Source: Chrysomallon squamiferum
Lineage: Eukaryota > Mollusca > Gastropoda > Neomphalida > Peltospiridae
Assembly: GCA_012295275.1 (NCBI GenBank)
Contig: CM022665.1
Span: 37,599,933-37,663,932, forward strand
DNA length: 64,000 nucleotides
Reading direction: 5' to 3'
Of this stretch, positions 12,701 to 25,600 are shown in pieces; position 1 is the first letter of the stretch, and each line of letters opens with the position of its first letter. The notes under the pieces were generated by a model, which worked only from the letters and a program-made list of their open reading frames with translations, was not told where the DNA came from and ran no database searches. A program made the translations under genes and the position numbers.

Positions 12701-13963
12701 AAAAATCACTTTAGAGAATTAAAATTTATTCTGTAGTAGTCATATTTCTGTGGAGGTTGCAGAGGTTGAACAAGCCAAACATTTGCAGAATTAAAAAAAT
12801 AATAATAATATTAATTTTATTATCCATTCTTACTGTTTGTTCCCTGAATTAAAGAGGGATAATAATTTTTTTTTTAATTGTAGTCTGCATTCAAAAGTAC
12901 AGGACCAACCCCATCTTCTAGTCCAGTATCCACTGCCCCACCTGCAGTGCCATCCACTAGCTTCTCCCCTCTGCCAGGAACCAGTATTCTACCACACAAA
13001 GAAATGGTGGAGCAGTTTTCTTTGGTATCTGGAATGAATTTAGTGTGGTCACAGAAGTAAGTGAATTTTATTTCTCGTTGCACAACAGAATTGAAAAATG
13101 TAATACAAATTGTTTAATCTGAAAAACATAAAGTCAAATATTTAAAAGTTTTTGAGAATTTAAAAGTTACCTGAGATGTTATAAAATTGTTAGGTCTATT
13201 CTTTATATAAAGTTCTAAGCTTCCGTCCAAGTGTTATATTTTAAGAAGTAACTTTAAAGCTACCTTTCATTCAGAATTTTGCTAAATAAAAACAATAAGA
13301 TCTGCAAAAGAATATATATTATAAAAAATGATAAACACATTTTATTCTGCAGCATGTTTTGGCAATTCAGTATTACAGTCAGAATTCAACAAAATTTTGT
13401 TTTATTTAGATGTCTTGAAGAAAATGGATGGGATTATGAAAAATCTGGACTTGTGTTTACAAATTTACATGTGAGGAAATTATTTTCATTTTCTTTTCTT
13501 GCCTAGAAAAACTAAGTTTCGTTTTTACTAAAAGATCTTTGCTTGATTTTGAACAGGAAATAAGAAGGAGGGGATTATATACAAAGCTTATTTAAAATGT
13601 TCATTTTAGATATCAGTTTTTTCAGTATTTTTAAATAATGTTAAGTATTTTTTTATTTTTGTTAATCTGTAGGACAAGAAAATATGATTTATCTCTTAAT
13701 TTATTTGATTGAAAGTACCTTCACATAATATTAATAGTAATTGAAGTACTGAGGTTCAGAAAAAATTTACTCCAGAAAATATTATCAATATACCAAGATA
13801 TGTAGATGGATTAAAGATATATATCCAAGTATGCTGTTTTATATGTAATTTTTATTTCTGAGAAAGATACATATCCAAATATTCTATTTTATATGTAATT
13901 TTTAAAATATTCTTTATCTTACAGGCACAAGGAAAAATTCCTCCAGAGGCTTTCATTAAGTGA
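341..13963 (+). CDS. NXF1: Nuclear RNA export factor 1 (TAP/NXF1), complete, 24 coding exons
   Basis: Main mRNA export receptor; it carries mRNPs through nuclear pores, usually with NXT1. Exons: 341-392, 998-1069, 1411-1531, 2030-2127, 2521-2588, 2987-3070, 3615-3719, 4469-4540, 4906-4975, 5357-5445, 5811-5918, 7379-7488, 9224-9260, 9659-9727, 10370-10486, 10725-10771, 10906-10967, 11147-11262, 11584-11626, 11944-12016, 12373-12430, 12884-13056, 13410-13470, 13925-13963. All introns are GT-AG and phases close, giving 647 aa (human 619). Order: RG/S-rich N-terminus (FEDHDDRWSG, DEDDDVAM), RRM from about residue 131 (WYKITIPHGKK), leucine-rich repeats about 220-370 (LDLSNNRLLSLSHL), NTF2-like domain about 386-557 (GSYFMNEEVK), Pro/Ser linker, UBA-like TAP-C (KCLEENGWDYEKS, ending IPPEAFIK). 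The start was chosen because exon 1 is the only upstream ATG exon with the phase needed by exon 2, and it aligns with the human N-terminus. NXF2-type paralogues are possible, but this looks like the single invertebrate NXF1. Confidence 0.97.
4172..4318 (+). repeat. Intronic repeat copy 1 (NXF1 intron 7)
   Basis: The core ATAATTTGGCTTGGAAAT, then ATTCTGT, a T-rich middle and a CTTGTCCATAGTGTAT end also occur in the same order at 5172-5350 in intron 9. The two copies look like one older segment duplicated inside the gene, with indels in the homopolymer parts. No coding content is visible. Confidence 0.6.
5172..5350 (+). repeat. Intronic repeat copy 2 (NXF1 intron 9), abutting an acceptor
   Basis: Partner of 4172-4318. 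This copy runs up to the 3' splice site of NXF1 exon 10 (AG at 5355-5356), so the repeat supplies that exon's polypyrimidine region. It contains a 22-nt T run. Confidence 0.6.
5919..7378 (+). other. NXF1 intron 11, no gene seen
   Basis: This 1.46 kb intron lies within the leucine-rich-repeat coding part of NXF1. It holds an A run near 6697-6724, T runs near 6897-6912 and no convincing exon. The short open frames in it are AT-rich and start at random ATGs. Confidence 0.6.
8764..8839 (+). repeat. Tandem duplication of 38 bp in NXF1 intron 12
   Basis: Two adjacent 38-bp units (8764-8801 and 8802-8839) differ at one base (TTACACC against TTATACC). Each unit starts AGGTACCCAGACAG, so the tandem creates two AG|GTACC motifs resembling splice sites. 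A recent local duplication. Confidence 0.9.
12626..12702 (+). repeat. 77-bp intronic direct repeat, copy 1 (NXF1 intron 21)
   Basis: Identical to 13477-13553 except at two neighbouring positions (TTTCAGTTTT against TTTCGTTTTT). It contains TTTTCTTGCCTAG, which resembles a 3' splice site, but no exon follows. Confidence 0.9.
13477..13553 (+). repeat. 77-bp intronic direct repeat, copy 2 (NXF1 intron 23)
   Basis: Begins six bases inside intron 23, directly after the exon 23 donor at 13471, and matches 12626-12702 at 75 of 77 positions. The near identity points to a recent duplication or gene conversion between two introns of the same gene. Confidence 0.9.
13813..13903 (+). repeat. Imperfect tandem duplication, 50-bp period
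   Basis: AAAGATATATATCCAA at 13813 and AAAGATACATATCCAA at 13863 start two similar units, both ending in TTTTATATGTAATTTTT. It sits in the last NXF1 intron, just before exon 24. Confidence 0.75.
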
Positions 13964-14457
13964 AATCAGAATATTCTATGAATATCAAATGTTTATGCCA
14001 TGGATTCAAGTGGTTTTGATCTCAGATTGCTGTATAAAACTTTGATTTGACGAAGTTGGAGTTGGATCAAATTACAGTGTTGTTAGTAACATAGTGCAGT
14101 TGTGTATTGCAATAGCTGAAAGTGTTATTGTTATGTTTTTATTTTTCATAAATTCAGCTGTAAGAATTATGAAAACTGTTTTTAACTATTATCAGGTAAA
14201 TGCAGATATGTTTTTGTAGGAGGGGTTGCCAGGAAGCTAGAAAATGTTAATAACACTGTATTTAAAAATCAACATAAACAATAATTTGGGGGGAGCAGGG
14301 GGTGTAAATAATCATAGATATTTAGTGTCTTAAGATTTATTTTTTTATTTTTATTTTTCCCCCTTCCCTTGAAATTCCCCAGGATTTAATCATTTCTGTG
14401 TTGAAACCACATTTACATAAAATAGATATTCACATTTTCTAATAAAAAGAACACTAG

Positions 14458-14494
<37 letters not shown>
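13964..14494 (+). terminator. NXF1 3' UTR with polyadenylation signal and genomic A37
   Basis: AATAAA lies at 14441-14446, about 480 bases after the NXF1 stop. Eleven bases later the genome itself carries 37 consecutive A residues (14458-14494). Further AATAAA motifs lie near 14515 and 14561, so the true cleavage site is uncertain. In this and the other terminators the signals are motif matches only. Confidence 0.5.
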
Positions 14495-14498
<4 letters not shown>

Positions 14499-15355
14499 TG
14501 CACTGTTGTACATTAATAAAGATTAATGTGTGTGTGGAATTGTATAAATTATACTACTAAAAATAAAGGGGAAATACAGTAAAACTGTTATTTAATTTAC
14601 CTTTTGTTTTTGCCTTCTTTATTGCAATAGGATGAGAGGAATAATAAGAGAGATATGAAACTGTGTAGAACATTTAGTGGTTTTGCTTTTAAAATGTTAC
14701 ATCAAGCATATTGTATGAAAGAGGATATATTATTTTATTTTATAAAAATCAGCCTAGGTTGTTGCTGTTTGTTTTATTTTTATAATTTTCTTGTTAACTT
14801 GTGACAGTCACAGATTTGTCTGGGGGAATAATAATAATAAAGGTATATTTTAAAAATTATATTTACTCAGAAGCATTATATTGCATTTTTAAACAAAAAT
14901 GAATTTGAATTTTATTTTGATACGTGTTTCTTATCTGTTCATATTTATTATATCCATTCGGCTTTTTCTCTTGACAGCCTAAGTTTGTAATGATATATAC
15001 TTTGCTAACAGAATAATACATCAGATTTTCTCTGAATAGTATGTCAAAAATACTAAAAGTCTAATAGTCAATATCCAGAGATAAATTATTAATCAGTAGC
15101 CTTCAATACATCATTTAAAACAGCAAGACATTTAACTTTACAAATTTACCAACAAATATTTGCAGATTGAAAAAAGATGTTCACGTAATTAAGCTCCTTT
15201 ATTTTTTTGGTGGCTATCCTTTTAACTTACTGTTATTATTTTTTTAAAATCTAGTGAAGTAATTTTCTTTCAGAGTGTTACTGATAAAAATGTTTCAGTA
15301 GTTGACCTGAATTTTAAACTTGCAAAATAAATATTGAGAAAAAAAAGGAAACACA
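14495..15355. other. Convergent intergenic spacer between NXF1 and TTL
   Basis: The spacer holds the likely 3' UTRs of both converging genes. TTTATT at 15198-15203 is an AATAAA signal for TTL on the minus strand, about 153 bases past its stop. No other gene is seen. Confidence 0.5.
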
Positions 15356-18300
15356 TCATATTTTTTCAAACAAGTTGTCTCTGTATTCTTGTGGAGATTC
15401 AGGAGGAAATACTGGATAAACTGCTGTTTGTACCAGACACCTTACCAAATCTGCAAGTAGTCGTCTGCAAATAATCAAAACAAAACTTTGTTAACAAAAC
15501 TTTTGAAATAAACGAAGATGAAAGATTTAACATTTTAACTCCTTGCTGATTCCGCCACAACATACATTTTAAGGGAAAAGATAAATTTTGGAATAACGTT
15601 GATACACAAAATATAACCAATTAAAACTTCATGCCAAAAGCAGTTTTATTTCCCCATGTATTTCTAACTCCCCTTATACTCTTGGTTAATAAAATAAACC
15701 AGCTAATCAGTAAACATCCACATAGCTGTAGCAATAACAGGTTTGATTTTAAAATGTTACACCACATGCTGGCTTATAGCAAAATGACATGTTTTTATGT
15801 AGTTTTCCTTGAGATAGAAATCTTACTCTGAAACTTTGATCTACTCTTTAAGATATTTCTTCAGGTCTTTACACTGTTTCTAGAAGTGAACCAAATAACA
15901 TACTGTGCACATGCTGGTCCTCCATTTATTTCCAACAACCAGATTTTGAAGTTTTCATCAACCATGAAATCAAATCCAAACAGCTGAAAGCATTTGTAGT
16001 CTAAACTATGCGTAGAGATTTGCTGAAAGTAAACTTTTAATTAAAATAACAAATTCTTCTACTGTGTATGTTATATATTCATGTTTATCTAGATAAACTC
16101 TGATAATTTGACATTGTTTATAATTACCTGTATAGAGAAAATACCATTAAGTGAAAGGTTAAAAACAAAACAAAGCTTTAAAGATGGATAAGTGTAAGAA
16201 TAAAATATTAGGATTATGCACTTAATTAAGCTATTATAACCATAAATCGGTGACAAATGATGTGGAGTTGACTGTAAAAGATGCCTTGCTACCAACACTG
16301 TTAGGAGTATCCCAGGCAACTGATTCCTTTCTCATATTATTTTAAAATCATGATTGTCATCTGAAAAGTAATTTTTGTTCTGATTCAGATATAATATGTT
16401 ATTACCTCATGTACTATTCCAAAACACATTTTGATGATAGATTTTATCTGTGGAATAAGTGTTGTCTTCATATTGACGTTGTATTTTTCTTGTAAGTACC
16501 TGAATTGGAGCAAATGATATCACTCTCATAAATATTTGGATATTAATCAATTACTAATGAATACTATAATTACACTAAAGAGATTTTAACATTATGAGTA
16601 ACTGCACTAGCTGTTAAAAGCACATTTGTTATATAATAATTTTCCTGTCAGTACTTACAAATATTATTTTAATAACTTTGAGATTATAAATATAAAATAA
16701 TTCATCTCATTTTATGTAACCAATACATTTTATTTGAAAGATGAAAATGGAATGTGGTTGTGAAGCATCTTTACTGTATGTATGTGTATGTGTGGTGTTC
16801 ATGTTGAAGTGCACTTTAAAATATAAATTAACTTTTAAAAATGAAACACCTGTCAAACTGATCGTAAAACATTTCATTTCCTTCTTCATATTGTCCAAAC
16901 TTTGATGACCTTTCCTCTTGAAGATTATGATTGGTCAGATGAGGAATGACATCATCAAGGTTATCTAGAGAATATTCTTCTGAAGAAGTGCGGAGGACAC
17001 CTTCTCTGTACAGATAAACAGTATATGAATGATCCAGCAGCACCCAGCATCTAGATAAATGATATATAATATATTTTAATGATACTTGTTGCATTATACA
17101 ATGTATTTTTACAATAATTTCTGCATCATACAACACAGGAAACAATAAGTTAGTATGTGATTTATTTAATAGTTCATCCATTTATAAATAGGTAACAAGA
17201 CTGGTCTAAATTAACTGATGACCTCAACTGAACATTGTCCATGTTCAGTTTTGTTCCTTTAAAATGATGCACTTCCCAAGGTAAAAACATTTTTTAAAAT
17301 CACATTTTCAAATTTAAAGAAATATCTGAAAATCTGTGAATAATAAAATTTTCACAAAAAGATACAAAATTAAAACAATAAATGAAAAATCAAATTTTAA
17401 TTACACTCTCCTAATTATGAACTTTCTATGGAAATCAGTGTAAACATCATAATTAAGTCATCACAGTTAGATACAAGTTTAGATAACAAAAACTAAATAT
17501 TAGATTAAACACATCAGAAAATATATTATTGTAATATTACTAAATATTTGATGGTTGTATGTATAAGCTTGCTCTGTTTTGTTTGTGTTTTTTTGGTTAA
17601 ATAAAGTTAACAAAATGGAAACATGCTGCCATATATCTATTAGTTATTTTATGATTAGCAGAGAGTAAAGTTTAGCACATATCATTTGGCCAGACATAGA
17701 TTAATAGCTGGAATGGTAATTCTTCAAAGCAGTCACAGAGGGGATTTGATGCTGGAAACCATAATGCCTTAGGTTTGCAGTCTACAGCTTTCTCCTCAAA
17801 ATGCTAAACAAAGTATTGCATTTATTACCTGATATCAAATTTTCGGCCACCATTTAACAAAAGAGGTTTCTGTATGTACTGCTGAATAATGTATGCCCTC
17901 TGCTGTCTGTCTATTTCTGCAAGCAGTTGTCTCACGTCACGTGAAATAGAAATTCCCTCACCTACAAATTATTTAAATGTATCGGAATAAAATAATAAAG
18001 GAAAGGAATTTCAGCAGAACATCAGTTAGTTCTCCTCACAGCCCAATATGTCTTCTTCATAAAAAAAATTAATAAATGTTTTTAAAATTACAAATTAAAA
18101 TGAAAATTTTTAATAAATGTATTAATGAATATTTGTTTTAAATGATACCTCAGTACATTTCAGTGTTAATGAATATTAAGTATCACTAATTTTTATTTTT
18201 GTCATAATAAAAATGTAAGAGTAGATCTACTGCAATCACTACAATGGCCTCTGTCATTAGTTAGCTGCAAGATATTTTAATATGTACCTTTCCATGATCT

Positions 18301-19404
18301 GATTTGACACACCAGTCATGGGACACTTACAAAGTAACCCAGTGGATACTGATCTACACATAATTTAATTTAAAAAATCAGAAACAGTAATAACCAAGAC
18401 ATTTGTTATTAAGTTGCACCTTTTGATCCAGCAGTAATTTTTGAAATCCATATCACATCTTTTCCTGATGTTTTGAAAATGTTATCTAATTCCAACAATT
18501 CACTTCTCTCGTCATGTCTTGGTGGTCTTTTTAATGGAAAAGCTGTTGAAATCTGACATTCTTGGTCCTTTGGAAAAATAATAAATGATGGAGGCAACCA
18601 ATCAAAGAGAGGTCTGTTCAGTGTAACACAATATTGTTTCAGAGTCCTGGAATTAAGGAGGATTTATTTATTACTTTATACCAGCATAACTTGAATCCAT
18701 CAAGTTATTTTCGTTTATTAGTTTTGAAATAGACCATGTTAAAATTCAAGACTTTCCATCTAGGCAAAAGATCATTTTAACTTTTTTTACTCAAAGCAAA
18801 CTGTTAAGTGACTGATCAAAGGAATAAGTTTTACTTTTACCTAAGTACGTTAAGTACAGTTATGATAAAAGATGGAAATCTGCTATCAGCACTCAATGGA
18901 CTTTTCTAATCAATAAGCAGCAAATGATCTTTAATCTTTAATATGCATGCTCTTGTAGGCTGTAAAATATATATCAAGACATATACATCAGTCTTAAAGC
19001 AATGGCAGAAATAGGAACTGCCCAAAGTGTGCACTGAAGAAAACTGATCCAGTGAAATTTTCATTTCTCACACCTGTGTTCTAACCACACATACATGTAA
19101 AACTAGTAAATCAAATTATAAATGTTAATGGTCATAAGAAAAAACAGTATTAGATTAATCCTGAATAAACATTTTAAAAAAAAAAAAAACATACTGACAA
19201 ATTTAAACAGTTATCTCTGTAATACCATTGTAATACTAACCTAATCATAGATACTTTTCTGCATATGACTGAAGAACCTCTGTAGTAATTAACAAGTTGT
19301 TGAAGTCCTTTAACCTGACCTGAAATAAATATTAAATGTAACTTAATTAAATTATTCTCAACAAATACAGATTCTTTTATATATTTTTTTTAAATAAAAA
19401 TATC

Positions 19405-19443
<39 letters not shown>

Positions 19444-20170
19444 TATTATTATACCAGATCATTTTATTCCAGTGGTTGTCCTGTTTCAGACAAAGAATAT
19501 ATAATAAAATATTTATATAGCTCACATTGGTACCCAGGGCAGCACTTGCCTGAGAGCCACTTTACACTATTAAAAATTAGTCAGGACCCAAAACGTGTTT
19601 TTTTGTGTGTGTATTTACTGGTATTTGCTGTAATTAAAACTTGAATATATAACAAATGCTAGATGTAAGTAGAGTAGCTGCTGATCAAATTACATTTAAA
19701 TGATTGTATCTGGAGCACTTTACTGCTTTGACTTTGAAAACTATATACTTTTAGTATCATTTTTTCATGTGCATTGTTGTTTCTTTTAGTTTTTTTTTTT
19801 TTTTTTTATATATTATTTCATTTTTTATTTTATTTTATTTTATTTTATTTTATTTATTTACTGTTCTCATTTTTATTTTTGTTTGTTTCTTTCTCTAATT
19901 TATTATTATTATTATTATTATTTTTTTTTTTTTTACATATTTATATTTTATTCACTTGTACTGTAATAAATTAATATTATATTTGTGTTAATTAAAATCA
20001 CCAAATTTGCTGTATGGAAGATGGTTTCTATCTCCTAGCATTAAATTGAACCTGTCTGAATCTCTAGGCAACCGTTTCCAGTATTTTGTCTGCAACAAAT
20101 ACGCCTGAACTGCTCTGTAAACGCTACTTTCGTCATCTCGTGAAATGAACGTGTAATGTCGATTTGACAT
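15356..20170 (-). CDS. TTL: Tubulin--tyrosine ligase, complete, 8 exons
   Basis: ATP-dependent cytosolic enzyme that re-adds tyrosine to detyrosinated alpha-tubulin. Exons in transcript order: 20170-20002, 19319-19241, 18646-18420, 17961-17829, 17050-16850, 16499-16406, 16022-15904, 15464-15356. Phases close exactly, giving 376 aa (human 377). Visible family signatures: N-terminal [13 protein letters not shown] and [21 protein letters not shown]-binding [62 protein letters not shown]; and [20 protein letters not shown], which holds the Glu and Asn that bind metal-ATP in ATP-grasp TTL enzymes. Length and absence of extra domains favour TTL over the larger TTLL glycylases and glutamylases. It converges with NXF1 and points the same way as LBR. 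No damage is seen. Confidence 0.97.
19409..19452 (+). repeat. (ATT)n microsatellite in TTL intron 1
   Basis: An almost uninterrupted ATT array, with further T-rich and TTTTA-repeat sequence at 19789-19933 in the same intron. Confidence 0.9.
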
Positions 20171-22692
20171 GATAGTTTACATCAAAATATTTCGAAATGT
20201 TCATTGCACCGATAAAAGCTATAGCTAAGATGTGTTTGAAACTATTTACATTAGAGACCACAAAGTGGACTCGTTCTCTTAAGTAAACAAATAAAAGATG
20301 GGTATGGACTGTGTATCAGTCTATGTTATGTGGCAGGCGGAAACGCATCAGTAATACGTGTAAGTTGGACATGATTCACAAGTTGTTCTTGAAAATGCTT
20401 ATCCTTGAAGAACCCATAAATTCCTAAGAAAAGATAAAGATTTAGACTTGAAAACGTAACATGTTTTTGTTTCAATAAATATATATTCACAAGTTATATG
20501 TGTGTGTACTCAATCACACAGACATGCACGCAGTCCTGCAAAATAAAGATAACAGCAAGTTTGATTTGACCATAACAAATAAAATTATTTTCCCCTACAT
20601 GCCCAACCCCCAAAACCAGATGTTTAATGCCCATAATTTGTTTTATCTAGAAAACTAAACACTCATTTCTTACAATAACAAGTACAGCACATCTATTTAT
20701 AAATACATCCAAACATACATGTATTTGTCCTAAAGTATTAAAGTTTTCATACATTTACAAAATCCATAAAAACAACTAAATGTTCAGCTAACTAGTAAAT
20801 ATCTTCTTGTATGATATATCTCTGTACTGCCCATGCAGTTGTTATGTTGTCTTCCCATGTCAGTAGTAATTGATGATGTGCTTAGAAGACTGATGAAAAA
20901 TGTTTTGTGCAAAATGCTGTAATGGCCAGAAGTAACATTATGAGCCGATAATTATTAACAAACTTTTGTCTTAAATTAGACCTTGCTTGAATTTATTTCA
21001 TGATTCTCATTATGAGAAAGTGCATGAGGACATTGCATATGCATTCATATTGTTTGGTTTGCTTTACATTTGTCTAGCTTTCCATGTGTTAGTTTCATGT
21101 GGAACGCTCAACAACTGTAGTAACTACAAGCAGTATTTCAGGCCATTGCAATGATTTTAATGAGAATAAAATGACGTTTTTGTATGGACAATCCGCTTAT
21201 GACCACCAGTGATAAAAAGTTTAAAAACCATTTGGTTTAATAAAAAGCTTTGATGTTTTGATTTTTTTTTTTTTTTTTTCGTTTTTCATTTTGCTTTATT
21301 GAAGCTTTTTTCTTCTTCTAGTTTAGTATAAAACTTTTTTCTTTTAGTTTGCTTCTTTTTAAACAAAAATGTATTTTAATTTATTATTATCCCAAATACT
21401 AATAAAGTTTCAGTATCAGAAGCATAAAACAATATGTATCAAACGGTGTTAATTTAAGAAAATGCCTCCCCATTGCAAGTAAAAAACTGATAACAACTGT
21501 TACTGAATTACATTTTTTATTTTTGCCAATTCTGCCAATACAACATAGACTGAAATGGTCTAATGTACATTGTACAAATAATATCTTACTAGACAGAAAG
21601 TCTCCATTATTATTTCTTCTAGTAATTGGAATCATATTGTTTAAATAATAACTGTGTCATTTCTTTTAATAAAAAAATTATTTTGCAGTAATTTATACAG
21701 GCACCTAAACAGTTATCCTTGGTGTATAAGTTTTCAAAATTTCTGAAAGTAAATCTTATTGAACAACCATGCCTGATTCTTTTTCAACTCAGAATATAAT
21801 TGTGTGTATTCATGTGTGTGTGTATGTGCATCTGTCTGTCTCTATAAAACATTATTATTATATTGCACATATCTGAGTATAAAAGGCAGCTGATGTTAAT
21901 GTATCAAACAGTAAATAATAAGTTAATTTTATCATTACCATTAAAATTTATACAAGCCTAATCCATCTCTCTTTTGTCCAAAAAATAATACAAAGTAATT
22001 TTAGCAAGTCTCCCAAAACAATTTTGTTATTAATCATGTATTACATTATTATGTACAATAACTTTAACTCTTTTAATCAGTAATTTTTTTACTTTTAAAT
22101 GATTTTTTTGGGATGTACATTTAGTGACATTTTTCAAGGATGAAGAACACTAAATGAGACATAATCACCCCACACTGTCTAATTAACTGGTAAAAACAAA
22201 ACCATGTAAAATGTAGTAATTACTAAGAAAACACAAAGAAGCAGTATTCATTTCTAACTTCCAAATCTTAAACTAAAGTGTTTTTTGTTTCATAAAAGTA
22301 ATGTTAGCAATTGAAAGAAGTTGTTTTTCTTTGCAGTTTTCTTAAAATTCCAACAAAAAAATGGTAGCCAAGTGTATTGAAAATCCTCAATAATTACTTT
22401 TTCTCTAAATGAAAATAGTTATGGCTGATGTATAAAATTTGTTATCATATTATATTATCTATTTCAGCGTAAACAATAACAGAAAATAAAGACACAAACA
22501 AGGCATATTTTACTAACAGTTAAAAATCAAAAACACCAATTGTTAAAAGGTATCTGTTATTTTGATAAAATCATGCATATTTATTTCTCAGACAGAGATG
22601 TCTGTAAAAATCTGAACAAATGTAATAACAGTTAAAGCAGACCCAAGATGACAACAGAATAAAGGCCATCAATGAAAAGAATAATAATACAT
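20171..22692. other. Spacer between TTL and LBR, with TTL promoter and LBR 3' end
   Basis: About 2.5 kb without a recognisable exon on either strand. The part next to TTL (20171-20400) has the higher CpG content expected of its promoter. TTTATT at 22580-22585 is a minus-strand AATAAA about 108 bases past the LBR stop. Short CA/TG tracts occur near 21800-21835. Open frames here are short and AT-rich. Confidence 0.5.
22580..22585 (-). terminator. Candidate LBR polyadenylation signal
   Basis: TTTATT on the plus strand reads AATAAA on the LBR strand, 108 bases beyond the stop codon. Confidence 0.45.
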
Positions 22693-25600
22693 TCAGTAAA
22701 TGTATGGAAAGATCCGGTACTTGACACGCAGACAATAGTGATTCCAACTTGGACCATACTTCTTTTTACAACGATCACTGTCACGTTTCTCCCGATGCAC
22801 CAACAGACACACAAAATATACTGGATAGAAGTAGGGCAGTAAACTGAAACCTGGTGACAAAAAGTACAAATTATAATAAATAATAGTAATAATAATAAAA
22901 AGAATATCTAAATGTTAAAACAGATGGAATTAGAGTATATGTGACTGAAATGTTTTTATTATGTCCTTGAACAAGAAAGCATGAGAAAAATACTACTGCA
23001 GAATTAACATGATATTCATTACCAATAAATAAATATTGTTTAACTCATATTTGTCGCATATAAAGCAGACTATAAATATGAGTATGAAAGTAGTTCCATG
23101 CATGCCTGTCTGCGTATGAATGCAGTTAGCTTCACTTAAAAACACAAAATCCTTGTTCACAAATATTAAAATAAAAAATGCTATGTGACTTTGACATACC
23201 ACAAGGCAACGACCAAGCCAAAGCCATTAAGATATCACCAAGGTAGTTTGGCTTCCTGCAGAATCCCCACCAACCAGATATGAGTAACTGTTTGCCACAA
23301 GATGTATGGATAGTTTTCAAATCTATTAAAAAGTAAAAAGTTGACAAAATCACTAAACATTTTCTGACATATAACCTGTAAATTCATCAACAGAATTTCC
23401 ATTATAGAATGATAAGATTATGATAGCAAATTCAGAAAGTTCTTTTATTACTAGTACCATTTGCTCTATAGCAGTGCTGGCATTACAGTAACAGGATTAT
23501 TAAACTCCAGTACTAACTGAAAATGGTTATTTGACAGATGAAAAAGTTTTAATTCTGAAATTTATAAAGATAAGATCAATCCCTCTGCAATAAAATATAA
23601 ATAAAACCATACGAGAAAGCTTAGGATCATAGGGATTTTTCCTGAAATCATTCTTCTCAGAGTTAGAACTTCTGAAGATATAATAACCAATTACTGGAAA
23701 AAAAAAAATAAAAAAATAAAACAATTGAAAGAAAATGCAAAGAAAGTAATTACAAGTATTAACAATACTAAAGACTGGCCACAAACATGTCATACACCCT
23801 CATAATCACATCACATCAACTTTCAAATGTGCAAAGTGCAAGTTTTTACTTTATTTCAAAATATGTATTATTTATATTTATATATGATTGTCTTTATAAA
23901 AGGTAACATAACTCATATTTGTCACATATAAAGCATAGTAAATCATTTCAATAATGATGCTTCAGAATGAACATTAAAAACCAACTGTCTTGCTTTTAAA
24001 CCAAGATAATGTTTTTTAATAATCAATTTTTTTTTTTACTATGAGAAATGTTTAAAACAAAAACAGAAAAGAAAAGTCTTACAGTTGAGAAGTCCAATGC
24101 CACACATTACATTCAGGCTTAAGTCAGTGGGATGGTTCAGCAGAAAGTGAGGTTGCAGACAATACAGGAAAGGAACCCACACCAGATCTCCAAATATAAG
24201 CATATATCCAAACCCTTCAAGCATGATATCCATTGTTGTAAGTATAGCACACTGAAATTTTAAATTAAAATGCTTGATAAATAAGAAACGTTAGTAAATG
24301 AATCTGTTTTATATGAGATGACATCACCACTGCAAAAAAATGATATTATAAGCTGTATTCTATTGTTGTTATATTTCAGTATAAAGATTGGACAGCAAAA
24401 AAACAAACAGACATACAACCCAAAACAACTACCCACCAAAAACATGGTACATACCTCGAAAAACAGAGCATCAGCCACATATAATGTCTGGAAGACAGTC
24501 ACCATTGTAAGAGCTGGAGGAAATGTGCCAGTATCTTTATATGCCTTAAGGAGAAAGATAAAATCCATCATAACCCAGCCAATCAAACCTGGGCGCATCT
24601 CAAAGAAAAATTTCAAATCAAAGTTCCCAATACGAGGATTCAATTCACGACCAACAAAGAAATCGTAAAGCACACATCCTGCAAAAAAAAAAAAAGTGGA
24701 AAAAAAAAAAAAAAAATGAATTTGTGTAGTGAAATAATGATATATTCCATAACAGTCTATAATTTTATCAACAGCTTTAAATGCTAGATTGTTTCTTCTC
24801 TCAAAGATGAATATCCATGATTTCATCATTAGTAATGGTGTTTAACACAATGGTATTTACAAACAAGTGCTGAAACACTGATGTTATATTATGAAGTTTT
24901 ATACTTTTAGGCTATCTTTTAAAAGAAAAACATGGTTATATTCACACTGCACTGAATTCCTGCCACTTACCACTGTTTCCACCTGGTGCCAAATCGCAGT
25001 TATCAGCATATCGTGCTTTGATGTACAATACAATACTCAAGAATACAGCAAAACAAAATGCTGTTGTTTGTATCTTGTCGAATTTGTCATATACCACGGT
25101 CAGTGGATATTCATAATACACTCCAACAGCAAAAGCAGCAAAGGTGATTAGTAAAGCATAAAAACCTGAAATGTTATAAATATTAACAAATACAGCAAAC
25201 TTGAATGTGACATCTGACCTGTAATTTCATCCAAAATAATGAGGGTGTAATAAAAATAAAAATAAGAAGAACAAAAAATTTCATCCTTAAAATAAAAAAA
25301 ATAGTATCTACAGTATAATAAAATATTCCTACTTACATTCAGTCACAAATTTATTATTCTGACATTCATGTAAGAAATTACTGCTTTGAACTTTAAGGTG
25401 AAATTTTAAATTTATTATTTATTAGTATTAGTTATTATATTTCTTTTACCATTACAACGATAGACAAGTTTTTTGCCCGATTTCAATGGCTGTCCTTCAG
25501 CTAAATGACCTATTGGGAGCAAACTAAGAATTATCTGAAACAGCAACCATCCAAAAAATATGCATGTGGCTTCTAGGTCAAAGAAATATGTCCAGTGAGG

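Noticed and set aside
24318-24668. 116-codon plus-strand open frame
   Set aside because: It lies antisense to LBR coding exon 6 (24455-24678), which has splice signals, correct phase and strong family similarity. The plus frame is a shadow.
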